NCBI GenBank assembly: GCA_027483645.1
Contig: JAIXUD010000007.1
Location: forward strand, 1-64,000
Direction of reading: 5' to 3'
DNA from: Sphingobacteriales bacterium
GTDB lineage: Bacteria > Bacteroidota > Bacteroidia > Chitinophagales > CAIOSU01
Length of the DNA stretch: 64,000 nt
The stretch's first letter is position 1. The number at the start of each line of letters is the position of its first letter. Positions 52,101 through 60,089 of this stretch are shown here, one piece after another. The notes below the pieces were generated by a model, which saw only the letters and a list, made by a program, of their open reading frames with translations, had not been told where the DNA came from and made no database searches. The position numbers and the translations under genes were made by a program.

Positions 52101-54178
52101 ATAAAGTCCTCGCTTATGCCGGGTGCCTCATTGAAGATATTACCGCTATAGCAACCATTAGAAAGGATGAATGGGAATTTGGGTGAGTTGTTGTAGTTGT
52201 TTGGGTCGTCAATAGTAAAGTCGAATGAGTTGGGCGAAGAGTGCCCAAAGAACGTAATTAGCGATACCCCATTGTTGATACGGTTAGTAAGGAAGTTGCC
52301 CTGGGCTATCTGTATCGGGTTGCTGCTGTTTTTGTAGAACGCCGTTACATTGCCACCATAAAAAGTATCCCTCACTATGTCTTCAAAATTCTCTAGGTAG
52401 AATTTAAAGGTGCTTTGCTCACTGCTGTTGTTACCACCGCCCAAGTGCAATATTTCTTTGGTCCACAGCTTATCAGCGATGGTTTGGTACGGATCACCCA
52501 CGCGGTTTTGTTCCGCTTCAAACAGTATTACCTTATCTAAGTAGTTCTTTACCTGCAATGGGGTTTGCGCAGCTATCCTACCTACTGGCACACTTGGCAC
52601 CATGGTACCCGGGGTGCCGGCCAGCAACATATCGCTACCCGGATAGCCCCATGTAGGTATCAGGCAATTATTGAAAACACCCGAACTGCTGCGCATATCC
52701 CTATACTCCCGGCCCTTGCCGATAAGAAAGAGGTACTGCGGGCGCTTATCAACCCAAGTAGCCACGGCAAATGCCATAAAATTTCGGATGGCCGCTGGGT
52801 GCTTGTTTACGCCATAAGAAAACTGATCATACAACTGCTCAGTGAGCACCGTGGATACGCTATAACCGCCACCCGCAGCACTGGCGCGGTAGCGGGCATA
52901 CTCGTTTACCCAGTTGTTGCCGTTGCCGTCGTTAGTGAGGCGACTGCTAGTAATGATGATGTAGGCACCACGGTTTACGGGGTTGCTGTAGTTGATAAAG
53001 GATACCCGCTCCAGCGCCGAAACGCTTACCAGCTCAGTGGCAGAGGTATTGCTCAAGTATAGGTTGCGCTCGCTGGCACCGTTATGGGCAGGCAGCTTAA
53101 ACCGCTGCGTAGCCGAGCCATTTTGGCCCTCGATACGCATGAGGTTGGTAATATCGTATAGTATTGGGGTAGTGCTGGCGCTGCTGAAGGTGGTAAACTC
53201 TAGGTATTTAGTACCCACGTTTGGTAACAATTGAAACTCAAAACGGCTGGCCCCGCTCACATTAAAGTTGTGCGGATAGGTAAGCGTAGCCATCATTAAC
53301 TGGTTGCGGTCTACCGAGCCGTTGCCGTTGGCGCTGGTAACCAAGGTATTGTTGGCGGCAAGGTTATTAGAGGCAAAAGACCACTGCCATTTGTTCAATT
53401 TGTAGCCATAGAATTGGGTATCTACCAGTACCGGCAACGCATTGAGCGATACGCGCAAACGGTGATCGGAAATAGAGGTGGAAACCACATGCACCCTAAG
53501 CGTAGCTTGCAGTGCAGGCGATTGAAGCACCGATGGCGTTGGCAGCGCATAGTTTTTAGCACCTAGGTTAAACGTGGCATCGCCATAACCTTCACCCTCA
53601 TCAAAAATAGATTCGTATAGCGAAGCACCTGCCAATACCGCGGGCTTGCCTTGGTTGTAGGTACTATTGGTGGTTGATAGTACCAAGGTAGTGGTGCAGT
53701 ACAATTCTTTGGTGGGCAGGTTGGTAAGGTCGTTGGCTACCGCAGTATAAAATTGGCTGGGCTGTACTGTGTTCCAAGCTAGAAAGTAGGCCGCCGTATC
53801 GTTTATCAAGCTATAGTAGGGGTTACCTTGAAAGCTAGGGTCCTCATACATTTGCAGGTCTACCGCGCCATCGTTTTTCTTGCCGATAAATTCAATATAA
53901 TCGTTCGCGGCAAACAGGCCGCTGGTAGTTACATAAATAGGTACTACCTCGCCCTTGCTAAAGAGGGTAAACTGGCCACCGGTAACACTATTGATAGGTA
54001 CGCCAGCCGCCGAAAGCGCGCTAGCCGGTATGCGGTATATGCCATCGCGGGCAACCTTTATCTTGTAGTAGGTTTTGCTGTAGTCAATCCACTCATTGCC
54101 ATAGGTTTGCGCTTGTAGGCAAACAGGCAACGCCAGCAAAAACGCCAAGAAAAACCGTATAAAAATGGAGCTTTTCAT
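49106..54178 (-). CDS. porU: T9SS C-terminal signal peptidase/sortase, PorU family (long, PorU2-like)
   Basis: 1690 residues, signal peptide MKSSIFIRFFLAFLLALPVCLQAQ. The gingipain-type C25 protease core has its catalytic His near residue 645 (FFGHSSPNSF) and Cys near 676 (LSNGCYSGNIF). PorU cleaves the sorting domain of T9SS cargo at the outer membrane and attaches the cargo to lipid or LPS. The large C-terminal half has several Ig/CARDB-like sheets, ending in a FlgD-like/T9SS-type domain (LNYPNPFTTSTRFVF, NGLYLYRIVA). It is several hundred residues longer than classical PorU, which fits the PorU2 type described for this group. It follows the PorV-like gene by three bases, the usual pairing. 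Confidence 0.88.
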   Translation of the reverse strand: MKSSIFIRFFLAFLLALPVCLQAQTYGNEWIDYSKTYYKIKVARDGIYRIPASALSAAGVPINSVTGGQFTLFSKGEVVPIYVTTSGLFAANDYIEFIGKKNDGAVDLQMYEDPSFQGNPYYSLINDTAAYFLAWNTVQPSQFYTAVANDLTNLPTKELYCTTTLVLSTTNSTYNQGKPAVLAGASLYESIFDEGEGYGDATFNLGAKNYALPTPSVLQSPALQATLRVHVVSTSISDHRLRVSLNALPVLVDTQFYGYKLNKWQWSFASNNLAANNTLVTSANGNGSVDRNQLMMATLTYPHNFNVSGASRFEFQLLPNVGTKYLEFTTFSSASTTPILYDITNLMRIEGQNGSATQRFKLPAHNGASERNLYLSNTSATELVSVSALERVSFINYSNPVNRGAYIIITSSRLTNDGNGNNWVNEYARYRASAAGGGYSVSTVLTEQLYDQFSYGVNKHPAAIRNFMAFAVATWVDKRPQYLFLIGKGREYRDMRSSSGVFNNCLIPTWGYPGSDMLLAGTPGTMVPSVPVGRIAAQTPLQVKNYLDKVILFEAEQNRVGDPYQTIADKLWTKEILHLGGGNNSSEQSTFKFYLENFEDIVRDTFYGGNVTAFYKNSSNPIQIAQGNFLTNRINNGVSLITFFGHSSPNSFDFTIDDPNNYNNSPKFPFILSNGCYSGNIFNEAPGISEDFIFAANKGAIGFLATTALSSSNGLSNYSRNFYYNLSPENYLSTVGELMKTTIIDIENCCNSSFNRMVAQDLILHGDPALKINPHNRPDYDLEAQNVYFDPPVVTLQTDSFDLYVAIANLGMAIDTNIRLEVIRTLPDGNSFTYFIDVPGTHYLDTFKITIPTGTGEAFGINQLQITIDAGDKVPQELSETNNTLGLTFSILSEDVYPIHPYEFAIVPKQGVILKASTANAFATQKTYIMEIDTTELFNSSLKRSTSLTQIGGVLTWAPGIVMVDSVVYYWRVGIDSTGNGTPYRWRNSSFVYLTDEFPGWNQSHYYQWLKDEYQNLQLPANRQFKFADDVKTVTVRTGTWNGQGGALPFDQMAYFINNVKKQDWNCGGTGGFGGGVTIAVIDPATGNNWVSRYADVVTDPQSGFRINNIHKSIHCKTIDVGGFMFPVNTAYWQDRIVDFINSVPTGYYVLVYSVNNADYTGWGAPLRAAFTGLGSTAINQLVTQSGNSPWIMFATKGTPSTIQEVTGNSINDILNFNTSVTASWYEGQMTTPLIGPAFEWGSVHWRWESLELNSDDIASIDVIGVNNAGVETVLIPGLTALDQQLTSINAAQYPYLKLRLTTRDDTARTPIQLEYWRVLYKKVPEAALNAFQLYQFTDSISLGDNMRLDIAVENVSPMDMDSLLVKYTIITANRAEYVEYVRYDSLRAFQSVNLVYQFNSSCNCLDDLNTLVIEINPDEDQPEQYHFNNLGILQFRQQGDIANPLLDVTFDNVHIINGDIVSAEPEILVKLKDENRFLALNDTSLINIFLKYPDGQLVRQNFTDPKVQFRPATTSQAGSKNNLAEVQINKQFDQDGTYELLVQAQDRSANVSGTYGAPGAGVDYRVGFEIINKSMISNVLNYPNPFTTSTRFVFTLTGSQVPTFFKIQIMTVSGKVVREIMLDELGPIRIGRNITEFAWNGTDQYGDPLGNGLYLYRIVASIDGQSIEKMQTGADKYFKSGFGKMYLAR

Positions 54179-54181
54179 ATC

Positions 54182-55306
54182 TTAATTCCCTTGAGCTTTT
54201 TCTTGCCTTTTATTGATGCCCACATTGAGCGAAAACACGTGCGAATACAAAGCATCGCTTTGGTTGCCAATGTCGGTAAATGCATAATCTATCCCTACTC
54301 CCTTTATCCGCAGCCCTACTCCAAGATTCGGCTGCCAAGTTACAATCGGGCTACCGTCAATATCATCGGTGGCACGCTGTATGTTCCCCACCCCAAACCG
54401 AACGTATACTATGTTTACATAGTTCATTTCCAGGCCAAAACGTGGGTCGATGCTAACAGTGTTGGTGCGGATGGGCACGTTGCGTTTGCCATCGGTAGTC
54501 ATCTCAAAGTTGAGCTCGGGTAAGATGTGAAATTTGTCTTTAATGCTGATTTCGTAAGCCGCACCAAAAATGAATTTTGGCGTGGTTATCTCCAGCGAGC
54601 TACTTGGCAGGCTGTTGCCAGTAGCTACTAGTACTTCCTTCTCCTCATCCGTGAAGTTGAACGACCAGGCATTGAAGGTGCTGGTTATGTCACGGGCCAT
54701 CAAGCCCAGTTTCAGTTTTTTAATGTCGTATTGCGCACCTAGATCCAAGCCAAAGCCCCATGCAGTAGCGAAGTCGCCAGCTTTGCGATAGATGATTTTG
54801 GCGTTGCCGCCCACACGCAGGTTTTTCAGTTTAGGGATGCTCTGGGCATAGCTGATGAAAGTACCATAATCGCCCACAGAAAAGGAGCGGATGTTATCGT
54901 AGTTAATGGTACCGTCGGCTTCGAAAAGGTTGATGGTATTGGGGATGTCGTCCACCGCAAAGCGCACCAGCGATACTCCTAGGAAACGCTTCTTGTCTTT
55001 CATTGGGATAACGATGGCGCCATAATCATACTTGGCGATGCCTGCAAAATACTCTGCGTGCATAAAGCTACCTTGAAAGTTGTACTTTACTTGCGCCAGC
55101 CCTGCTGGGTTCCAGTATCCGGCGGTCACGTCGTTTACGCTGGCCACTTGGGCGCCGCTCATGGCCATGCCCCGGGCGCCTACGCCTATGGAGAGAAACT
55201 CGTTGCTATACTTGCGTACCTGTGCATTGGCGGGTGCCAATGATAGTAGGAGCAGTAGTGAGCAAATAAGCAGTCCGGTGGTGAACGGTCCTGTGATGGG
55301 TTTCAT
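54182..55306 (-). CDS. porV: PorV/PorQ-family outer-membrane barrel
   Basis: 374 residues with signal peptide (LLICSLLLLLSLAPANAQ). LSIGVGARGMAMSGAQVASVNDVTAGYWNPAGL is the diagnostic start of the PorV family, a FadL-like 14-stranded barrel that shuttles T9SS cargo from the translocon to PorU. The end SHVFSLNVGIN is a barrel strand. It overlaps the AcpH-like gene by four bases and is followed by PorU after three, so the three form one operon. Whether it is PorV itself or the PorV2 paralog cannot be decided here. Confidence 0.88.
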   Translation of the reverse strand: MKPITGPFTTGLLICSLLLLLSLAPANAQVRKYSNEFLSIGVGARGMAMSGAQVASVNDVTAGYWNPAGLAQVKYNFQGSFMHAEYFAGIAKYDYGAIVIPMKDKKRFLGVSLVRFAVDDIPNTINLFEADGTINYDNIRSFSVGDYGTFISYAQSIPKLKNLRVGGNAKIIYRKAGDFATAWGFGLDLGAQYDIKKLKLGLMARDITSTFNAWSFNFTDEEKEVLVATGNSLPSSSLEITTPKFIFGAAYEISIKDKFHILPELNFEMTTDGKRNVPIRTNTVSIDPRFGLEMNYVNIVYVRFGVGNIQRATDDIDGSPIVTWQPNLGVGLRIKGVGIDYAFTDIGNQSDALYSHVFSLNVGINKRQEKAQGN

Positions 55307-55983
55307 GGGGTTGTTTTGAGCTGTTGAGCCACTATTTCCGGCAAGGTTACCAGCAAGTCAGCATGTTTTTCTTCCAACTTAAGCAGCACGGTTTTGGTGT
55401 GTTCCCGCACAGCTGGGTCGGCCATGTTTCTTGTTGCCCGGTACCAAGCCCCAAAGAGTGCCTCGGTAAAGTGTACGTCGTTGGGGTAATATTGCAAAAA
55501 CCTTCTCTCCGTAAACAAATTAAAGTTACCAAAAAAAACGGGGGCCACTGGTTTACAGCCTATTTCATCGAAATAGTTTTCCACTACGGGGTGTGATACT
55601 GTAGCCAAGTCCTTATAGAATTCTACGTGTAAATGCGGATAAAGTTTCAGCAAGCTGCGGTCTATCAACATCTCTACTGCCACATGGGTTAGAAACCAAT
55701 AGCGGGGCAACTTCGTCAGCAAACCTTGCATTTTTAATTCCGATTTAATCTCGGCTTGCAGATATTCAAACTGTGGCAGCGTGTGGAAGATGCGGTCGGC
55801 ATCGTGGTGCTTCTCTAAACCTTGTTTAATGGCCCTATGTTCAAGTGCTACCGGCTCAAGGGCAGCCACCGCTTTTCGCATCAACTGGTTATATCCCGGT
55901 ACTAAATCGGGCATTACCAACCCCAGCTTAAAGTAAGCCGATGGATGGTTACGATCGAGATAGTAGTGGGAGAGGAAATTCAT
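55303..55983 (-). CDS. ACP phosphodiesterase-like (AcpH/DUF479) protein
   Basis: 226 residues, cytoplasmic. MNFLSHYYLDRNHPSAYFKLG with VMPDLVPGY, HHDADRIFH and FLTHVAVEMLIDRSLL match the AcpH family, metal-dependent helical hydrolases that remove phosphopantetheine from acyl carrier protein. The His and Asp of the HD-like set are present. It is the first gene of the porV-porU operon, overlapping porV as ATGA, with a TATCTTTA-like box at 56034-56041. The reason for the coupling is unknown. Confidence 0.82.
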   Translation of the reverse strand: MNFLSHYYLDRNHPSAYFKLGLVMPDLVPGYNQLMRKAVAALEPVALEHRAIKQGLEKHHDADRIFHTLPQFEYLQAEIKSELKMQGLLTKLPRYWFLTHVAVEMLIDRSLLKLYPHLHVEFYKDLATVSHPVVENYFDEIGCKPVAPVFFGNFNLFTERRFLQYYPNDVHFTEALFGAWYRATRNMADPAVREHTKTVLLKLEEKHADLLVTLPEIVAQQLKTTP

Positions 55984-55987
55984 TTGT

Positions 55988-56024
55988 TAAGACACAAGAT
56001 ATGAGACACAAGACACAAGACTGC
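55988..56024. repeat. ACACAAGATATGAGACACAAG repeat in the operon leader
   Basis: GACACAAGATATGAGACACAAGACACAAGAC, related to the patch at 27590. It lies between the -7-like box (56034-56041) and the AcpH-like ATG, i.e. in the 5' leader of the porVU operon. Confidence 0.6.
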
Positions 56025-56033
56025 TGCAATTGC

Positions 56034-56041
56034 TAAAGATA
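56034..56041 (-). promoter_or_regulatory. -7-like box TATCTTTA for the acpH-porV-porU operon
   Basis: One mismatch from TAnnTTTG on the minus strand, about 50 bases before the first ATG. Confidence 0.4.
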
Positions 56042-56081
56042 GGATTTGTGGTGAAAGTTCCAAGATGCTTTTCTCGTCTGT

Positions 56082-56230
56082 CATCCCGAGTTTTTCACGA
56101 GGGACCTTCGGGCTATTAAGTTGGGGCCTTGCATTACCTACTGAAACATATCTAATATGAAAAGAATCCTCAACATAACTCAACAGTATTACATCGGTGC
56201 CCGAAGGTCCCTCGTGAAAAACTCGGGATG
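56082..56230. repeat. Long inverted repeat CATCCCGAG...CTTCGGG
   Basis: The left arm 56082-56112 and right arm 56201-56230 are complementary over 30 of 31 positions, with one bulged base. They are separated by 88 bases that show nothing else. This fills most of the 310-base gap between the operon promoter and the rRNA methyltransferase stop. The arms recall intergenic repeats frequent in Bacteroidota. Confidence 0.8.
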
Positions 56231-56267
56231 AGACATTATTTGAGTTAGTGCTTTAATTTCTCCATCG

Positions 56268-56290
56268 AAAATGGACTGTTGACCGTGAAC
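56268..56290. repeat. ATGGACTGTTGACCGTGAAC word
   Basis: Member of the GGACNNTGGACC family, just downstream of the rRNA methyltransferase stop. Confidence 0.45.
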
Positions 56291-56293
56291 TAC

Positions 56294-57184
56294 TCAAAAA
56301 TTAACATACCTTGCATACGTACTCAGCGGCAACTTCCTCCCTGCCCTATCGGTAAGGTATAGCTCGCCGAATTCGGTTTTCTTTTGTTTGAAGACCGTCT
56401 TTACCAAGTTGTCAGCAATCAACGAAGAAAAGCCCATGCTGTATAGGTTGAGGATAACGAATGAAGGCGAAGGCAGCATCAGCATTTGGCACTCTTTCAG
56501 CAACTCCATGATGCTCTCTTGCAGCACCCATTTCTCGCCTTCTGGGCCGCGGCCGTAGGCAGGCGGATCGAGGATGATGCCGTGGTACTTTTTGCCGCGC
56601 TTTACTTCGCGCTTTACAAATTTCAGCGCATCGTCCACTACCCAACGGATGTTGTCGAGCTTGCTGGCCTCCATATTGTCGCGGCTCCAGTTGATTACTT
56701 GCTTGATGGAATCCACGTGCGTAATGTCGGCACCACCAGCCTTGGCTGCCAACGAAGCACCGCCAGTGTAGGCAAACAGGTTAAGCACTTTATACTCCGT
56801 GCTGCCGGCGTAAGGCGCTACGGCATCATAAATAAAATCCCAATTGGTGGCCTGCTCTGGGAAAATGCCCACGTGCTTAAAAGCGGTAAGCCCCAAGCGA
56901 AAACGCAGGTTCATCTTCAAGTACTTATACTCCATAAACCACTGCTCAGGCATGCCCGGCTTTAGTATCCACTCGCCGCGCTCCACATCTACCTTTTGTT
57001 CCTTGCCCGTTTTTTTGAAATAAGCATGGGCATTGTCCCAATCGCGCTCTGGCAGGGCTTTGTTCCATACGGCTTGCGGCTCGGGGCGGCGAAGCACATA
57101 AGCACCAAAGCGCTCCAATTTCTCGAATCCACCGGTATCAATCAATTCATAATCAGCCCAAGGGCGCGGGGTAAGTAGTTGCAT
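56294..57184 (-). CDS. 23S rRNA-type class I SAM methyltransferase (RlmI/RlmK-like)
   Basis: 296 residues. SAM loop KVLNLFAYTGGASLAAKAGG near residue 133, acidic HVDSIKQVINWS, and the catalytic-side IILDPPAYGRGPEGEKW near 205. The DPPxYG motif and order match RlmI/RlmK-type rRNA methyltransferases (cytosine-C5 or guanine-N7). It lacks an N-terminal PUA domain. The promoter TATCTTTG on the minus strand ends four bases before the ATG, so translation is probably leaderless. Single gene. Confidence 0.9.
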   Translation of the reverse strand: MQLLTPRPWADYELIDTGGFEKLERFGAYVLRRPEPQAVWNKALPERDWDNAHAYFKKTGKEQKVDVERGEWILKPGMPEQWFMEYKYLKMNLRFRLGLTAFKHVGIFPEQATNWDFIYDAVAPYAGSTEYKVLNLFAYTGGASLAAKAGGADITHVDSIKQVINWSRDNMEASKLDNIRWVVDDALKFVKREVKRGKKYHGIILDPPAYGRGPEGEKWVLQESIMELLKECQMLMLPSPSFVILNLYSMGFSSLIADNLVKTVFKQKKTEFGELYLTDRAGRKLPLSTYARYVNF

Positions 57185-57188
57185 GGGG

Positions 57189-57196
57189 CAAAGATA
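57189..57196 (-). promoter_or_regulatory. -7 box TATCTTTG, four bases before the rRNA methyltransferase ATG
   Basis: Perfect TAnnTTTG on the minus strand followed by CCCC and ATG. Confidence 0.5.
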
Positions 57197-57205
57197 CTGA
57201 ATTGG

Positions 57206-57330
57206 ACGATGGACGATAGACGATGGACCATGGATGCTTCAAAAATGCTTAGTGTCCCTAACGGGCAATGCCGTTAAGGGGAAAGGTTGCTTTTCGTTTC
57301 TTACATACGGACGCAATACGTTTCTGGAAA
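57206..57330. repeat. GGACGATGGACGATAGACG repeat and CTAACGGGCAATGCCGTTA hairpin
   Basis: 57206-57234 is a member of the GGACGATGG family. 57255-57280 forms a hairpin (CTAACGG...CCGTTA). The next bases (CATACGGACGCAATACG) resemble words of the 48690 element. Confidence 0.55.
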
Positions 57331-57383
57331 TAAGCATTATTAACTTTAGAGTAGCTAAAAAAATTTAAACCAATACATATTAA

Positions 57384-57415
57384 TTGCTGCTAGTTCTACA
57401 ATTTGTTTAATTTTG
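57384..57415 (+). promoter_or_regulatory. Promoter with TTG and TAATTTTG
   Basis: TTG at 57384-57386, 21 bases, then a perfect -7 box TAATTTTG at 57408-57415; the ATG follows 22 bases later. Confidence 0.55.
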
Positions 57416-57437
57416 ACGATACAAAAATCTTCACACC

Positions 57438-58892
57438 ATGAAAAACCTGTACCTGCTTTTAGCACTTACCATTTGCTCCATTACCTTATCATACAGCCAA
57501 AACCCCGATGAGGTAGCTGTTCTTAACACCCGGCCAATTGCGGTAAACACGGAAGGATGGTCATCTGGAACCTGGGTACAGCAAGACTCGTTACATCTTA
57601 CTTACAGTGGCACCAGAGGGGGCAGTGCGCAAAACTCATTTGTTGAAGGCGACTTTGATTTGAGCCAATATTGGAATTGGCCTGGCGGAGTAAAAACCAA
57701 CAACAGGCTATACGAAAAAACATACGATGCCAATAACCGAATGACACAGCAAGTAACCAAAGCGTGGAACAACTCGGCTTGGGAAAATCAGCTGCGCGAA
57801 ACCTTTACTTTCAGCGCTCAAGGCCTTACAAATTCTTTGTATGAAGAATGGGATGGAAACGCTTGGATAGGAAGCTACCGGAGGTTTTTTACGCTTGATG
57901 CCTCAGGCAATCAGCTGGTAGTGCAGCGCGATAACTGGAGTGGAGGTAATTGGCTAGGCATCGAAAAGATTACCTATACCTATAATGCTAGTAATCAAGT
58001 TTTGGTTGCCACTTACCAAGACTTTGTGGGTGGCAATTGGCAAAATGATAATAGAAACACCAATACCTATGATATAAATGGCAATAGAATCGGCACAACC
58101 AGTGAAGCTTGGAATACGGGCACAAGCACCTGGGAATTTTACGGCAGAAGAGTTTTAACTTATACTGCTGCCAATTTGCTACAAATCGAAACCTATCAGA
58201 ACTATGTTGGGGGTAATTGGGTAGATAACTACCGGACTACTAAGAGCTACAACGCTCAAAACTATATACTTGAGTCAATTTTGGAGAATTACTCAAATGG
58301 CACTTGGCAAAATAGCCAAAAAACAACCTACACCCCAAACACAGCGGGCTTGGATACGGAAACCCTTGTTTACAATTGGTCTTCAGGTAATTGGTTTGAA
58401 ATCTCTCGTAACCGTCGCACATACAATGCTTCTGGAAATTTGTTAACCGACTTAACTAGTTATTATTCCAATGGTACTTGGAACGACGGCTACAACTCCG
58501 TATACACCTACAACTCCGACAACAATTTATTTACTTTGCTCTATCAGGAAGACTTTGGCAATGGATTGCAAAACGTTTACCGTAGGTTATACTACTATGA
58601 AACCTACGAGGATGGCACCAACGGCATCACCACTATCCCAACTTTAACATCCACGGTATTGCCCAACCCCTTCACCATCAATGTAGCCATACAAGTAAAT
58701 GCCACCACTAACGGCAACCATACCTTCGAGGTATACAATATGGCCGGGCAGCGCGTACATACCGAGAGCCGCCACCTTACCCCTGGCCAACAAACCATTG
58801 TATGGGAAGGCAGCGATGTACCAAAAGGGGTGTACTTCTATAAAATAAACAGTGCCAGCGGCGTAGCTAGCGGCAAGCTGGTAAAGCAGTAA
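57438..58892 (+). CDS. T9SS type A cargo with 29-residue YD-like repeats
   Basis: 484 residues. Signal peptide MKNLYLLLALTICSITLSYSQ, then about nine units of 29-31 residues built on WxxGNWxxxxRxxxxYxAxGNxL (for example WDGNAWIGSYRR, FVGGNWQNDNRN, YSNGTWQNSQKT). They resemble short YD/RHS beta-hairpins. The last 80 residues (STVLPNPFTINVAIQV, FEVYNMAGQRVHT, KGVYFYKINSASGVASGKLV) are a type A sorting domain that T9SS and PorU would process. The role is likely structural or binding. Alone between two repeats and a terminator. Confidence 0.88.
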   Translation: MKNLYLLLALTICSITLSYSQNPDEVAVLNTRPIAVNTEGWSSGTWVQQDSLHLTYSGTRGGSAQNSFVEGDFDLSQYWNWPGGVKTNNRLYEKTYDANNRMTQQVTKAWNNSAWENQLRETFTFSAQGLTNSLYEEWDGNAWIGSYRRFFTLDASGNQLVVQRDNWSGGNWLGIEKITYTYNASNQVLVATYQDFVGGNWQNDNRNTNTYDINGNRIGTTSEAWNTGTSTWEFYGRRVLTYTAANLLQIETYQNYVGGNWVDNYRTTKSYNAQNYILESILENYSNGTWQNSQKTTYTPNTAGLDTETLVYNWSSGNWFEISRNRRTYNASGNLLTDLTSYYSNGTWNDGYNSVYTYNSDNNLFTLLYQEDFGNGLQNVYRRLYYYETYEDGTNGITTIPTLTSTVLPNPFTINVAIQVNATTNGNHTFEVYNMAGQRVHTESRHLTPGQQTIVWEGSDVPKGVYFYKINSASGVASGKLVKQ

Positions 58893-58935
58893 GCCGTTTT
58901 TTAGATTGTAGGGGTGTAAAAGGATTTTTGTAAAA

Positions 58936-58970
58936 CAAAGCCACGGGTAACCATACCGTGGCTTTGTATT
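58936..58970 (+). terminator. Terminator hairpin
   Basis: CAAAGCCACGG (58936-58946) pairs perfectly with CCGTGGCTTTG (58956-58966). The T-run after it is short on either strand. Confidence 0.65.
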
Positions 58971-59106
58971 ATTCAAGGCAAATAATCTCCTGCAGAGCAA
59001 GCTAACCTTGCAAAACAGGCACGCCGTTTGTTAGCCGAGGCACTATTTTTAATTCCATTCTAATTGAAAACGATAGGCAAACACCATACGCTATCCTTCA
59101 AAACCT

Positions 59107-59114
59107 TACCTTTG
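59107..59114 (+). promoter_or_regulatory. -7 box TACCTTTG for the OmpA-like gene
   Basis: Perfect TAnnTTTG, 27 bases before the ATG at 59142. Confidence 0.5.
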
Positions 59115-59141
59115 CATTATAAACAAAAACACAGATACTAT

Positions 59142-60077
59142 ATGGTACGGAATCTATTCTTACTATTTGTGGCAGTTACGTTTTTCGTTTCGTGTGTATC
59201 ATCCAAAAAGTACAAGGCTTTGGATGCGCTGAAAAACGATATGAAAATTGAGAACCAGGCGCTATTGCAAAAGCTAGATGAGCAGGTGCAGGCCAACGCT
59301 GGCCTTGAGGCTACCAACAAATCGCTACGCGATGAAATTTATGGCCTAAAGCAGGATACTACCGACTGCCACAACGATGTGCGTAACCTTACCCAGAAAT
59401 ACAACGACCTGAATAAGATGTATGAAGACCTGGGCTCGCAAAGCAAAAAGGAGCTTACCACACTTATACAGCAAAACCAGACTTTGCTAAAGCAACTGGA
59501 CGACAAGCAGCGCCAACTTAACGATAAGGAAACCGAGCTACAGCAGCGCGAACTTCGCTTGAAAGAGCTAGAAGGCTTGCTTGCCGCTAAAGATGCTGCC
59601 ATAAACAAACTGAAAAAGAGCATTGAAGATGCCTTGCTGAACTTTAATAAAGATGAGCTGACCGTAACGATACGTGATGGTAAAATCTATGTATCAGTAG
59701 CGGAGCAGTTGTTGTTTAAGTCTGGCAGTACGGTGGTTGACCCGAAAGGTAAAGATGCTTTGAACAAACTGGCCGGTGCCTTGAAAAACCAAGTGGACAT
59801 TGATATTATGGTAGAAGGCCACACGGATAGCATCCCGATTAATACCGCTGCGATTAAAGACAATTGGGACCTGAGTGTACTGCGAGCCACCTCTATTACC
59901 CGCATATTGATAGCTGGTGGCGTAAGCCCTATGGCTATTGTTCCTGCGGGCCGTGGCGAGTTTATGCCAGTTGCCAGCAATAAGGACAAAGACGGCCGCT
60001 CAAAAAACCGCCGTACCGAAATTGTGCTTTCGCCAAAGTTGGATGAGGTGTTTAAGATATTAGAAGGGAAGAACTAA
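59142..60077 (+). CDS. OmpA-family lipoprotein with coiled coil
   Basis: 311 residues from ATG 59142 (26 track residues are leader). Lipoprotein signal ends VTFFVSC (Cys17). Residues 25-185 form a long coiled coil (KLDEQVQANAGLEATNKSLR; LQQRELRLKELEGLLAAK). The C-terminal 110 residues are an OmpA/MotB domain that grips peptidoglycan: LFKSGSTVVDPKGKDALNKL, VEGHTDSIPI and GRSKNRRTEIVLSP. It should connect a membrane to the cell wall. The next gene, tatC, starts 12 bases after the stop. Confidence 0.93.
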   Translation: MVRNLFLLFVAVTFFVSCVSSKKYKALDALKNDMKIENQALLQKLDEQVQANAGLEATNKSLRDEIYGLKQDTTDCHNDVRNLTQKYNDLNKMYEDLGSQSKKELTTLIQQNQTLLKQLDDKQRQLNDKETELQQRELRLKELEGLLAAKDAAINKLKKSIEDALLNFNKDELTVTIRDGKIYVSVAEQLLFKSGSTVVDPKGKDALNKLAGALKNQVDIDIMVEGHTDSIPINTAAIKDNWDLSVLRATSITRILIAGGVSPMAIVPAGRGEFMPVASNKDKDGRSKNRRTEIVLSPKLDEVFKILEGKN

Positions 60078-60089
60078 GCCGACAATAGG

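Noticed and set aside
49106-54178. Gingipain-like virulence protease
   Set aside because: Gene pairing with porV and the domain layout fit the PorU sortase family better.
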